DNA from: Actinomycetes bacterium
GTDB lineage: Bacteria; Actinomycetota; Acidimicrobiia; Acidimicrobiales; Palsa-688
Length of the DNA stretch: 35,255 bases
Assembly: GCA_021809105.1 (NCBI GenBank)
Contig: JAKBAM010000030.1
Span: 1-35,255 of the forward strand
Direction: 5' to 3'
Made by a program: the position numbers and the translations under genes. Below, piece after piece: positions 1-6,788 of this stretch. A model generated the notes under the pieces. It searched no databases. It saw nothing but the letters and a program-made list of their open reading frames with translations, and was not told the DNA's origin. The first letter of the stretch is position 1, and each line of letters begins with the position of its first letter.

Positions 1-198
1 ATTGACGTCTGTCGCCCCTGAGCGCGCCAGCGCCGGCAACGTTCATCATCGGAGTGAGCACTACGACCGAGCAGCCTGACAGCCGCTCGGGCAACAGCCG
101 TTACCGCCTAGCGTAATTGCCATGCGGCAAGGACCCGAGTCACAGCTCTATCGAACCGCCGCGGTCAACCTGATGGTTCGCTGCGGGTCATCCCGTCG

Positions 199-1113
199 TC
201 AAGGAGAACTATTGGCCCTCGAGGTGCTCGAGACCGGGCCCGGCCTCTCATGCGAAATAGGGAGGCCGAGCGGAGGCTTGGTAGGAGGGTTGCTCAAACT
301 AACGCTTCCTACTACCGGACCTGCCATCGCGGCAGCGAAGCGCCATGCACCCGAAGACCACACAGGGCACCGACCCACCTGGCCTTTCGCCCCCGTGACC
401 GACACCGGGCAAAAATGCAGTCCATCCGGGGAACGTACGATTGCCATGCCATGCTGCCCGTCTATTGGCGGACAGGGCTCCCACGTCAGACAGGGTAAAC
501 TACGGGTAAATTTCCCCCCCGCCAGGACGTAACTCCCAGCATTGTCGAGGATCGAGGGGACGATCTGCCGTGAGGCCCCGTATTCCGCTTTTGCGATCAG
601 TAGCGGTAACGGATCATTTGACGAGGAGACTGGAGCTACCACCCACACCGCTCTCGCCCCGGCGGCCCTTATATCGATTGCTGACGCACGGGCGGCTGCC
701 GCGTAGTTCTCTACCAGATATGCCTTAGTGAGCGGGTGACTAGCGCTCGTACCTCGCGTAGAGCAGGGAGTGAAGTGGTCACCGTAGAACTCTAGCTCCA
801 CCACAGAAGGGCGAGATTGCCTCAACAAAGCCGGCAAGATCGGTAGCCAGTCGCACAAAGCCGTACCGCCATAGGTAGCAGTATATGCAGTCGCTCCATC
901 ACCGGCCAGAATTGACTTGAAGTAGCCGGAGGATTGGTAAGCGAGGGAATCACCGACGAGGAGAACACGAGATGGCGATGGCGATAGACCTCTCGATTTG
1001 ACGGAATCGGCTCCTTTTGCAGAGTCGGCGGTACGCCTTACTGCCAGCACACCCAAGCCAAGTACGATCATCGACAAGATCGCAGCACCAAATACTATCC
1101 TCCGGCGCCTCAT
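199..1113 (-). CDS. Exported or membrane-anchored SGNH/GDSL-type hydrolase
   Basis: A 304-residue protein starting MRRRRIVFGA with an N-terminal hydrophobic stretch (about residues 6-26) that acts as a signal anchor or uncleaved signal peptide. The SGNH hydrolase blocks are visible: VGDSL with the likely nucleophile Ser56, a Gly-rich TYGGT near residue 80, and DGLHF with Asp230 and His233 as the catalytic acid and base. The family cleaves or transfers esters; this exported form resembles the SGNH domains that act on cell-surface glycans, but the substrate cannot be read here. The last 40 residues (rich in Pro and Ser) look non-catalytic. A Shine-Dalgarno AGGA lies about 8 bases before the ATG. 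Base composition is less GC-rich than the rest of the window, suggesting acquisition together with the divergent gene at 1606. The family call is firm, the substrate unknown. Confidence 0.75.
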   Translation of the reverse strand: MRRRRIVFGAAILSMIVLGLGVLAVRRTADSAKGADSVKSRGLSPSPSRVLLVGDSLAYQSSGYFKSILAGDGATAYTATYGGTALCDWLPILPALLRQSRPSVVELEFYGDHFTPCSTRGTSASHPLTKAYLVENYAAAARASAIDIRAAGARAVWVVAPVSSSNDPLPLLIAKAEYGASRQIVPSILDNAGSYVLAGGKFTRSLPCLTWEPCPPIDGQHGMAIVRSPDGLHFCPVSVTGAKGQVGRCPVWSSGAWRFAAAMAGPVVGSVSLSNPPTKPPLGLPISHERPGPVSSTSRANSSP

Positions 1114-1153
1114 GAAAGAGTTCCTAACATATATCGCTTCCGGTCTCGATTAC

Positions 1154-1175
1154 ATGGAGGGACGTGTCCCTCCAT
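1154..1175. promoter_or_regulatory. 22-bp perfect palindrome upstream of the SGNH gene
   Basis: Two 10-base arms (ATGGAGGGAC and GTCCCTCCAT) flank a central GT. The site lies about 40 bases upstream of the start codon at 1113, where an operator for the leftward gene would be expected. The two-base centre disfavours a fully paired RNA hairpin, so a dimeric DNA-binding protein is the simpler reading. No matching regulator gene is in the window. Confidence 0.5.
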
Positions 1176-1458
1176 ACGCTACTGGTCGTGGCGAATGACA
1201 GTGCCTGGCCCTCGTTGCCATTGCAAACCTTGGGATCCGCCGAGAGTTGTCATCAAGGTTCGGGCCTCAGTACGGCACTGTTCAGACGGCTCCTCCTTCT
1301 GGTATGGGTCAGTCAGATCTTCCGAGAGGCCCGTTGTCTCGATAGAAAACACATAGACGAGCAGCAACAGTCTCGCGTTGCTCCTGGACCGTCCTTAACG
1401 GACGAACCTCACAAACCTGCCTAATAGCGTATTTTCAGAAATGCTCATTGTAATTTCA

Positions 1459-1500
1459 TTGACAGCACGCTGTGACTCACTCTACACTTCACGTGAGTCA
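1459..1500 (+). promoter_or_regulatory. Sigma70-type promoter with overlapping dyad operator
   Basis: A consensus -35 TTGACA (1459-1464) is followed after 18 bases by TACACT (1483-1488), a fair -10. A perfect 8-base inverted repeat, TGACTCAC (1473-1480) and GTGAGTCA (1493-1500), straddles the -10, so a bound protein would block polymerase. The 492-bp gap between the divergent genes (1114-1605) otherwise holds the palindrome at 1154 and a short leader frame at 1521; I see no further gene in it. The promoter points at the lysozyme-like gene with a leader of roughly 110 bases. Confidence 0.55.
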
Positions 1501-1520
1501 TCCCCTGTGACGGGAGGGCT

Positions 1521-1592
1521 ATGCCTCACTCAGGTTGGGCAACTTGTTCAAGTCGTTACCTTGTAAGCTGCACTGATTTCAAACCACACTAA
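1521..1592 (+). CDS. Possible 23-residue leader peptide upstream of the lysozyme-like gene
   Basis: An ATG at 1521 preceded by GGGAGGG opens a 23-codon frame (MPHSGWATCSSRYLVSCTDF..., ending KPH) that stops with TAA at 1590-1592. The stop codon overlaps the Shine-Dalgarno AAGGGGGA of the gene at 1606, an arrangement that allows translational coupling or attenuation. The spacing between SD and ATG is short (about 3 bases). It could be a chance frame in the 5' leader. Confidence 0.3.
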   Translation: MPHSGWATCSSRYLVSCTDFKPH

Positions 1593-1605
1593 GGGGGATT
1601 AGTCA

Positions 1606-2199
1606 ATGGGTATCAGGGCGCGCGCCACGGCAGTACTTTCTACGGGAATGCTGGTCGGTTCTTCGCTACTAGGAATATCGTACGTCACTATGCTTGTCCT
1701 TGCGTCGCCCGCATCTGCACAGACCATAGCTTACTGCAACGCAGAGTTCTCCGGTGGCCCTACCGAGCAGCCGTCGAACTGGTTGGCTCAACTTCAGTCG
1801 ACTGCCGGATTCGGCAATAATCCTTCAGCATACCCGTACATGACTACATGGTCTAATGGTCTGGAGTCAATTCCGTTATCAAAGATTGCGTGTCGAGAGA
1901 GCGACTACAACTACTCAGCATTGCCGAACGGTCCCGTATATGGTGAATGGCAAGTCACCGCCACGAACATTTGTACGTATTTGTGTCCATTAGGTAATAC
2001 GGAGTCGCAGAGCATCTCTTGTTACATGAACGGATGCGACGGTCTGCCGAACTGGTATTTCCAGGATTGGGTTGCGATGCGCTATGTAATGAATAACTAT
2101 GGCGCGACTGCTCAGCAGGTATACGGCTCAAGTCTGGACGCTCCGCAGTCGGCCTGGGATCACGAGATCTACGGCGGCTATATTTTGACCAAACCTTAG
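1606..2199 (+). CDS. Secreted cysteine-rich lysozyme/transglycosylase-like protein
   Basis: A 197-residue preprotein with a signal peptide: basic MGIRARA, a hydrophobic core to about residue 33, and an ASA-Q cleavage site near residue 38. The mature protein has six cysteines (44, 96, 123, 127, 139, 144), enough for three disulfides. The segment SKIACRESDYN followed by NGPVYGEWQV resembles the catalytic-Glu motif of the lysozyme-like fold used by transglycosylases and Rpf-type enzymes (ESxxN ... GxxQ), making Glu98 the candidate acid. Peptidoglycan cleavage is therefore inferred, not proven. A strong SD (AAGGGGGA) sits 8 bases before the ATG. Codon and base use are clearly less GC-rich than downstream genes. 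No close named family is recognised. Confidence 0.6.
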   Translation: MGIRARATAVLSTGMLVGSSLLGISYVTMLVLASPASAQTIAYCNAEFSGGPTEQPSNWLAQLQSTAGFGNNPSAYPYMTTWSNGLESIPLSKIACRESDYNYSALPNGPVYGEWQVTATNICTYLCPLGNTESQSISCYMNGCDGLPNWYFQDWVAMRYVMNNYGATAQQVYGSSLDAPQSAWDHEIYGGYILTKP

Positions 2200-2307
2200 T
2201 AGCCTCGATCCATGTCTTTCAAGATGTGGTCCATTCTGCTCCGGACGAGTGGAACTCGGACATGGCAGCTCCTTCATGTCACAGAAGCTGAGTAACCCAT
2301 CCCGGTG

Positions 2308-2580
2308 CTAGTGCTCCACCACTCGGACGAGCATGGGGTCACGGGTCAGGTCGAGCGCAACCATGAGGTGCTTGACGCCGCCGTCACCCTGATAGGCGGT
2401 CCAGCTTCTTTCGCCGGTGGGCCGGCCCAACCCATGGCCGTCGCTGGCACCGGTTGCAGTGATCGCCCACCGGTAGCATGACGGGTTGGAAATTGATGGG
2501 GGCCGACCTCGTCCACCGACAGCACCACAATCGTTCGCCATCGTTTCGTGGGCATTTGGGGCGGCCCGTGCTGTCGGGTG
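2308..2580 (-). pseudogene. Frameshifted remnant of an IS630-like transposase
   Basis: Two leftward frames must be joined to read a DDE-transposase fragment. The first gives IVVLSVDEVGPHQF (around 2530-2490), which matches the first catalytic Asp block (DEFGPL-like) of IS630-family enzymes. The second gives ITATGASDGHGLG, then GGVKHLMVALDLTRDP and a stop at 2308, which fits the stretch that normally follows (ATY-R-GVRH-ALDL). The N-terminal helix-turn-helix part and the later Asp/Glu motifs are missing. No terminal inverted repeats were found. The gap 2200-2827 holds otherwise only the regulatory dyad near 2709. The boundaries are approximate; the assignment rests on motif memory, not a search. 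Confidence 0.5.
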
Positions 2581-2708
2581 AGGAGGTGGAGAGCGAACGC
2601 CCGACCTCCGGACCCCAACACACCGGTGCTTTGGCTTCGGGGGGCGTGTCGCCTGCGGTCCACGCCCCGCACGCCCCCGGGTCGATCGACCGCACTAGCC
2701 CGTGCGAT

Positions 2709-2724
2709 GTGAGACCGATCTCAC
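2709..2724. promoter_or_regulatory. 16-bp dyad upstream of the phosphatidyltransferase gene
   Basis: GTGAGA and TCTCAC flank CCGA about 105 bases before the start codon at 2828. A weak promoter-like TTCGAT (2741-2746) and TAGCAT (2765-2770), 18 bases apart, follow it, so the dyad would lie just upstream of the -35 element. No cognate regulator is visible. Confidence 0.3.
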
Positions 2725-2827
2725 CTCGGGGACCCACGCTTTCGATGTCGCCTGGGAAAGCGGCTAGCATCAAAGCGGCGAGGGTGCCGCATAGCTCCGA
2801 GCTCGTCCTGTCCCAAAGGCCCGGACC

Positions 2828-3505
2828 ATGGCACGCACCACCAGACCCCCCACTAGCCGCATGGGCCCGCCGCCGTCAGTCAGGCGGCGGGGAGGCAGGC
2901 GCCGGCGTACCGGCGAAGATCGGATCTTGTCGCTGCCAAATGTCGTGACGACCATCCGTCTGGTCCTGATCCCGCTGTTCGTCTACCTGCTCGTCCAGCC
3001 GCATCAGCGCGGCCGCTTCGATGCGGCAGTGCTCCTGGCTGCCCTCGGGTCGACCGACTGGGTCGACGGCCAGTTGGCCCGCCGCCTCGACCAGGTAACC
3101 ACGCTGGGAAAGGTCCTCGACCCGACCGCCGATCGCCTGCTGCTGGCAACTGCGACGATCGGCATCCTGGCTGTCGGTGCCGTTCCCCTACCGGTGGCCG
3201 TCATCGCCCTCGCCCGCGAGGGCCTGGTGGCGGTGGCGGCCATCGGGTTGGCCATCGCCGGCGTGCGGCGCATCGACGTCACGCTCGTCGGCAAGGCCGG
3301 TGCTTTCGGGCTGATGGTGGCGTTTCCCCTCTTCTTGGCAGGGCATTCCAACGTCGGCTGGCACCACGGCGCACTGGTGTTGGCGTGGGTGGCGGCGGCG
3401 ATCGGACTCACCCTCGGGTGGATCTCGATCCTCGTCTACATCCCGCTGGTCAGATCCGCCGTGGCCGATGGTCGCGCCAGTCGGGCCCGAGGGAAATCTT
3501 CGTAA
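2828..3505 (+). CDS. CDP-alcohol phosphatidyltransferase (PgsA/cardiolipin synthase type)
   Basis: A 225-residue integral membrane enzyme. The complete CDP-alcohol phosphatidyltransferase signature D-x2-D-G-x2-A-R-x8-G-x3-D-x3-D is present: Asp77, Asp80, Gly81, Ala84-Arg85, Gly94, Asp98 and Asp102 (STDWVDGQLARR ... GKVLDPTAD). These residues bind metal and the CDP-diacylglycerol head group. Several hydrophobic segments follow (about residues 38-58, 104-145, 155-172, 180-205). The first 30 residues are Arg-rich and cytosolic. In this family the enzyme makes phosphatidylglycerophosphate or cardiolipin; the acceptor alcohol cannot be fixed from the motif. AAAGG lies 8 bases before the ATG. It appears to be a single-gene unit, since the next gene starts about 160 bases later with its own SD. 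Confidence 0.88.
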   Translation: MARTTRPPTSRMGPPPSVRRRGGRRRRTGEDRILSLPNVVTTIRLVLIPLFVYLLVQPHQRGRFDAAVLLAALGSTDWVDGQLARRLDQVTTLGKVLDPTADRLLLATATIGILAVGAVPLPVAVIALAREGLVAVAAIGLAIAGVRRIDVTLVGKAGAFGLMVAFPLFLAGHSNVGWHHGALVLAWVAAAIGLTLGWISILVYIPLVRSAVADGRASRARGKSS

Positions 3506-3663
3506 CAAGGCGCCATTTCGGAGCGGTCGTCGGTTTTGGATGAACCTTTTTATTGAAGAGGGTTTGTGAGCCAACCGGTCATCCACTCGCCCGCCGGCCA
3601 CGAACACCTGGTGAACTGTGCGCCCCCCCATGGCACACGACGACAGACAAGGAACGGTGACAC

Positions 3664-4887
3664 ATGCGCCTCAAGCGCTACGCGTCGGTTGCCCTGGTAG
3701 CCGGCCTCGGACTTACGGCAGCAGCCTGCGGATCCTCGAGCACCAGCTCGTCTCCCACGACAGCCGCCGGCAGCGGAGCCGCGGTATCGACAGCCTCGAC
3801 TGACACGGTCACTGCGATAAACAGCCTTACGGGCGTCGGCACCTCGGTCACTCTCAATCCCAGCACGGCTAAGGCACTGACCGGCCTCGGCCTCCAGCTG
3901 GCCCCCGCCGGCACTGCCACCTTCGACAGCTCCACGTCGACGGTGACCTTTCCGATCACTTCGGGGTACGTAGAGATCCACAGCAACAAGTCCTATCAGC
4001 CCGGCTACATCCTGGGCTCGATCCAGCATTTCGGATCAGGCCTGACCATCTCCGGCGGGGGCAAGTCGGTGACTCTGTCGGACTTCGTGGTCGACCCTGG
4101 CAACTCGATGCTCTACGGAACCGTCGGCGGCAAGCCGGACGTACCCCTCTTGTACCTCAACGGCAGCAACGTCAAGGTCAGCATGTCAGGTTCCAACGTG
4201 GTCCTCGACGGCACCGTTGCCGAGCTGACCAACACCGCAGCCACCGCACTGGACCAGACGTTCGGGACGACAGCTGTCAAGGCTGGGCTTCCCCTCGGGA
4301 CAGTGCACCTCGTGGCCAGCGGGACGGCCAACACTTACACCGACAAGGTCACCGAGATCAGCCGCCTCGGCGGCCAGAGCACCAACGTGACCCTCAATCC
4401 CAGCACCGCTAACGCCCTCACCGGCCTCGGGGTGAAAGTGGCGACCTACGGGTCCGCCACGCTTACCGGCTCGACGCTCAGCTTCCCGATCACCGGGGGC
4501 TTCGCGGCAATCCACAGCGACACGGCCTACAAGCCCGGCTACATCGTCGGTTCGATCATCCATCAGGGCTCCGGCATCACCCTGACCGCTGGCTCCAAGT
4601 CAGTAACGCTGAGTGACTTCGTGGTCGACCCCGGCGACTCCATCCTCACCGGCACCGTAGGTGGCAAGCCGGGCATCCCGTTGCTGACCCTCGACGGCAC
4701 CAACGTCAAGGTGACACCGACCGCCAATGGCGTCACCCTCGACGGCACCGTTGCCAAGCTGACCCAGACCGCCGCAACGGCGCTGGACCAGGCTTTCGGG
4801 ACCACGGCACTCACCGCAGGGATCCCCCTCGGCACCGTCCACCTGGTGGCCACCGCTTCCACGGTGAAGGGCTCCATCAACAACTGA
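3664..4887 (+). CDS. Lipoprotein with two tandem beta-rich repeats
   Basis: A 407-residue exported protein. The N-terminus has basic residues, a hydrophobic core and a relaxed lipobox ending in Cys22 (LTAAAC-GSSS), followed by a Ser/Thr/Ala linker to about residue 50. The rest is two homologous blocks of roughly 175 residues (about 50-218 and 227-400). Shared landmarks are VTLNPSTA-ALTGLG, FPIT-G, PGYI-GSI, SVTLSDFVVDPG, GTVGGKP, the TAATALDQ-FGTTA stretch and IPLGTVHLVA. Similar Gly/Thr/Val-rich repeats occur in exported actinobacterial proteins of unknown function; I do not assign a ligand. SD AAGGAA precedes the ATG. The gene ends at a strong terminator shared with sodN. Confidence 0.7.
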   Translation: MRLKRYASVALVAGLGLTAAACGSSSTSSSPTTAAGSGAAVSTASTDTVTAINSLTGVGTSVTLNPSTAKALTGLGLQLAPAGTATFDSSTSTVTFPITSGYVEIHSNKSYQPGYILGSIQHFGSGLTISGGGKSVTLSDFVVDPGNSMLYGTVGGKPDVPLLYLNGSNVKVSMSGSNVVLDGTVAELTNTAATALDQTFGTTAVKAGLPLGTVHLVASGTANTYTDKVTEISRLGGQSTNVTLNPSTANALTGLGVKVATYGSATLTGSTLSFPITGGFAAIHSDTAYKPGYIVGSIIHQGSGITLTAGSKSVTLSDFVVDPGDSILTGTVGGKPGIPLLTLDGTNVKVTPTANGVTLDGTVAKLTQTAATALDQAFGTTALTAGIPLGTVHLVATASTVKGSINN

Positions 4888-4942
4888 CGGCAGCGAGCGT
4901 CCTGCATCCCTCGGGCCGAGCCCCGGGCGCTGCAGACAAAGA

Positions 4943-4977
4943 AAAGATCCCGGCTCGATGGACGAGCCGGGATCTTT
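4943..4977. terminator. Bidirectional intrinsic terminator between lipoprotein gene and sodN
   Basis: A perfect 15-bp stem (4943-4957 with 4963-4977) surrounds the loop ATGGA. The stem ends in AAA on the left and TTT on the right, so it presents a GC-rich hairpin followed by a short U-run to transcripts from both sides. It lies between the converging ends of the lipoprotein gene (stop 4887) and sodN (stop 5009) and serves both. Confidence 0.85.
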
Positions 4978-5008
4978 CGTCAGTCCGGAGACCTCATCTT
5001 GCGGGTAC

Positions 5009-5425
5009 CTACTTCTTGGTCTCCCAGAAGATCTTGTCGATCTCAGCGATCTGGCCGAGCAGGTCGTCGGCCACCTTGACGTCGTTGGTCTTCTTGGCCT
5101 CACCCGCAGCCTTCGTGGCGTTCCAGAAAAGCGCGTGGAGCTGGGGGTACTTCTCCAAGTGGGGAGGCTTGAAGTAGTCAGTCCAGAGCACCCAGAGGTG
5201 GTGCTTGACCAGGTCGGCCCGCTCCTCCTTGATGATCACGGCCCGGGTCTTGAACACCTGGTCGTCCGAGCCGTTGAACTTCTCCATGCAGCCCTTGACC
5301 GACTCGGCCTCGATGCGGGCCTGCGCCGGGTCGTACACCCCGCAGGGGAGGTCGCAGTGGGCGTGGACGGGGGCCGGCGGCCGAACGGTGTCGGCCAAAC
5401 CGATGAGACGGGACAGGATGGGCAT
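5009..5425 (-). CDS. sodN: Nickel-containing superoxide dismutase precursor
   Basis: A 138-residue precursor of Ni-SOD, which converts superoxide to oxygen and hydrogen peroxide in the cytoplasm. The nickel hook HCDLPCGVY is intact: after removal of a 22-residue leader ending PVHA, the mature chain begins His23-Cys24 (His1, Cys2) with Cys28 as Cys6. The remainder is the expected four-helix bundle, ending KIFWETKK. Cleavage of the leader is needed to expose the His1 amino group to nickel, and the protease gene sodX lies divergently 74 bases away. SD AAGGAG lies 8 bases before the ATG. Transcription ends at the hairpin 4943-4977. In streptomycetes sodN responds to nickel through Nur; no Nur site is recognised here. 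Confidence 0.95.
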   Translation of the reverse strand: MPILSRLIGLADTVRPPAPVHAHCDLPCGVYDPAQARIEAESVKGCMEKFNGSDDQVFKTRAVIIKEERADLVKHHLWVLWTDYFKPPHLEKYPQLHALFWNATKAAGEAKKTNDVKVADDLLGQIAEIDKIFWETKK

Positions 5426-5439
5426 GAAGATCGCTCCTT

Positions 5440-5449
5440 GATCATGATC
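5440..5449. promoter_or_regulatory. 10-bp palindrome in the sodN/sodX intergenic region
   Basis: GATCATGATC lies 15 bases upstream of the sodN start codon, just ahead of its ribosome binding site, in the 74-bp gap between the divergent sodN and sodX genes. It could be part of a shared operator, but a 10-bp palindrome of this kind can arise by chance. Confidence 0.2.
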
Positions 5450-5499
5450 GGAGATGTGCTCTGCCCCCGGACACTACCCAGCCACGCCGCCAAGCCACC

Positions 5500-5895
5500 G
5501 TGGCAGGCACCACGCTCTGCAGCGTGGCCCTGCTCGCCGGAGCTGCCGTCGCCCTCTCTCGACTGCGCAGGGTCACCGTAATCGGCGCCAGCATGGAACC
5601 CACGCTGCGCGAGGGCGACCGGTTGGTGGTGGTCACTGGCATGCACCCGCGCGTCGGCGCCCTGGTCGCCGTACGCGACCCTCGCGCAGCCACCGACCGG
5701 ATGCTCGTCAAGCGCGTAAAGGAGATCGGTCGCGACGGGCTCGACGTTCGCGGGGACGCCGCCTCGTCGAGCACCGACAGCCGCACCTTCGGGCCGGTAC
5801 CGCTAGCTCTCGTCGAGGGGACCGTCGTGTGGCGCTACGGGCCGCCCGGTCGAGCTGGGCGCATCCCTGCCCGGCCGGCCGCCGACCCGAAGTAG
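5500..5895 (+). CDS. sodX: Nickel-type superoxide dismutase maturation protease (S26 family)
   Basis: A 131-residue signal-peptidase-like protease. An N-terminal hydrophobic segment (about residues 4-20) precedes VIGASMEPTL with nucleophile Ser31, and MLVKRV supplies the general base Lys71, the Ser/Lys dyad of family S26. The SSSTDSRTFGPVP stretch is the conserved box E region. In the Ni-SOD family this protease removes the SodN leader. The divergent placement beside sodN supports the assignment. I take the GTG at 5500 as start because no ATG is in frame upstream and the hydrophobic segment begins right after it; no clear SD is visible. Confidence 0.88.
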   Translation: MAGTTLCSVALLAGAAVALSRLRRVTVIGASMEPTLREGDRLVVVTGMHPRVGALVAVRDPRAATDRMLVKRVKEIGRDGLDVRGDAASSSTDSRTFGPVPLALVEGTVVWRYGPPGRAGRIPARPAADPK

Positions 5896-5908
5896 CATCT
5901 TGGCTGCG

Positions 5909-6784
5909 ATGCCACAGGGCCGATCGATCGAGCACTCCAACCACGGAGCGCTCCTGTCCCTCCGTCCGGTGGCCGACCCTCCTGAGCCCGCACCCGAAGG
6001 GCGGGTCACCGACATCGACCAATGGGGTCGAAGCGCCAAGGCCAGGGCGCTCATCGCTCGCCTCTACGGGCCCCTCTACCGCCACTGGTTCCGGGCCGAG
6101 TGGGAGGGCCTGGAGAAGATCCCGGCGGAGGGCGGCGCCCTCCTCGTGGCCAACCACGCAGGGGCAATCCCGATCGACGCGCCGCTCATCATGCACGGCA
6201 TCGAGCAGGAGTTGGGCCGCCCCGTGTACGGCTTGGCCGACTACTTCTTCCGCCGCTTCCCCGCCGTCGGGACGGCCTGGTCACGGGGAGGGGGTGTGCC
6301 CGCTCATCCCGACAATGCCTACCGGCTCCTCCATGACGAGCGGCAGCTGGCCCTGGTCTTCCCGGAGGGCACCAAGGCCACCGGCAAGGTCTACTCCCAG
6401 CGCTACAAGCTGCGGCGCTTCGGCCGAGGGGGTTTCGTTGACATCGCCATGCGAGCCGGCGTCCCGATCGTCCCGATCGTGATCATCGGCAGCGAGGAGG
6501 CCATGCCGACGCTGGCCAAGTCAGCCGCCCTGGCCAAGGTGCTCCGCGTCCCGTACGCCCCGCTGACGGCCAACATGCTTGTCCTTGGACCCTTGGGCCT
6601 CCTGACGTACTTCCCAGCCAAGATCCGATTCCGGGTCCTCGACCCCATCTACTTCGACGTTCCGCCGGACCAGGAGCGCTATCCGCGCAGCCACGTGTTC
6701 GACGAGGCGGAGGCCATCCGCCAGGCGATGCAGGACCAGATCTACGACATGTTGCGCCACCGGCGCAGCATTTGGTTCGGGTGA
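5909..6784 (+). CDS. PlsC-like lysophospholipid acyltransferase
   Basis: A 291-residue protein of the 1-acyl-sn-glycerol-3-phosphate acyltransferase (PlsC) superfamily. The acyl-acceptor motif appears as NHAGAIPID (His83, Asp90), the longer-spaced variant seen in actinobacterial homologues, and the substrate motif as FPEGTKATG (Glu153). A third conserved block, GVPIVPIVIIG, follows. The expected role is transfer of a fatty acyl group in phospholipid or glycolipid synthesis at the inner face of the membrane. Four bases separate its stop from the SDR gene, so the pair is co-transcribed; the pairing resembles M. tuberculosis Rv0502/Rv0501. The start is ATG 5909; a TTG at 5900 in the same frame is the alternative. 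Confidence 0.85.
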   Translation: MPQGRSIEHSNHGALLSLRPVADPPEPAPEGRVTDIDQWGRSAKARALIARLYGPLYRHWFRAEWEGLEKIPAEGGALLVANHAGAIPIDAPLIMHGIEQELGRPVYGLADYFFRRFPAVGTAWSRGGGVPAHPDNAYRLLHDERQLALVFPEGTKATGKVYSQRYKLRRFGRGGFVDIAMRAGVPIVPIVIIGSEEAMPTLAKSAALAKVLRVPYAPLTANMLVLGPLGLLTYFPAKIRFRVLDPIYFDVPPDQERYPRSHVFDEAEAIRQAMQDQIYDMLRHRRSIWFG

Positions 6785-6788
6785 GGGC

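Noticed and set aside
1-198. Possible end of a gene from the left
   Set aside because: All three plus-strand frames have stops within the first 120 bases and no recognisable C-terminal motif; the minus strand shows nothing either.
122-532. A plus-strand frame of 136 codons
   Set aside because: It lies antisense to the SGNH hydrolase gene and has no recognisable domain.
2478-2948. A plus-strand frame of 156 codons ahead of the phosphatidyltransferase gene
   Set aside because: It overlaps both the transposase remnant and the start of the next gene and its composition is random-looking Pro/Ser/Arg.
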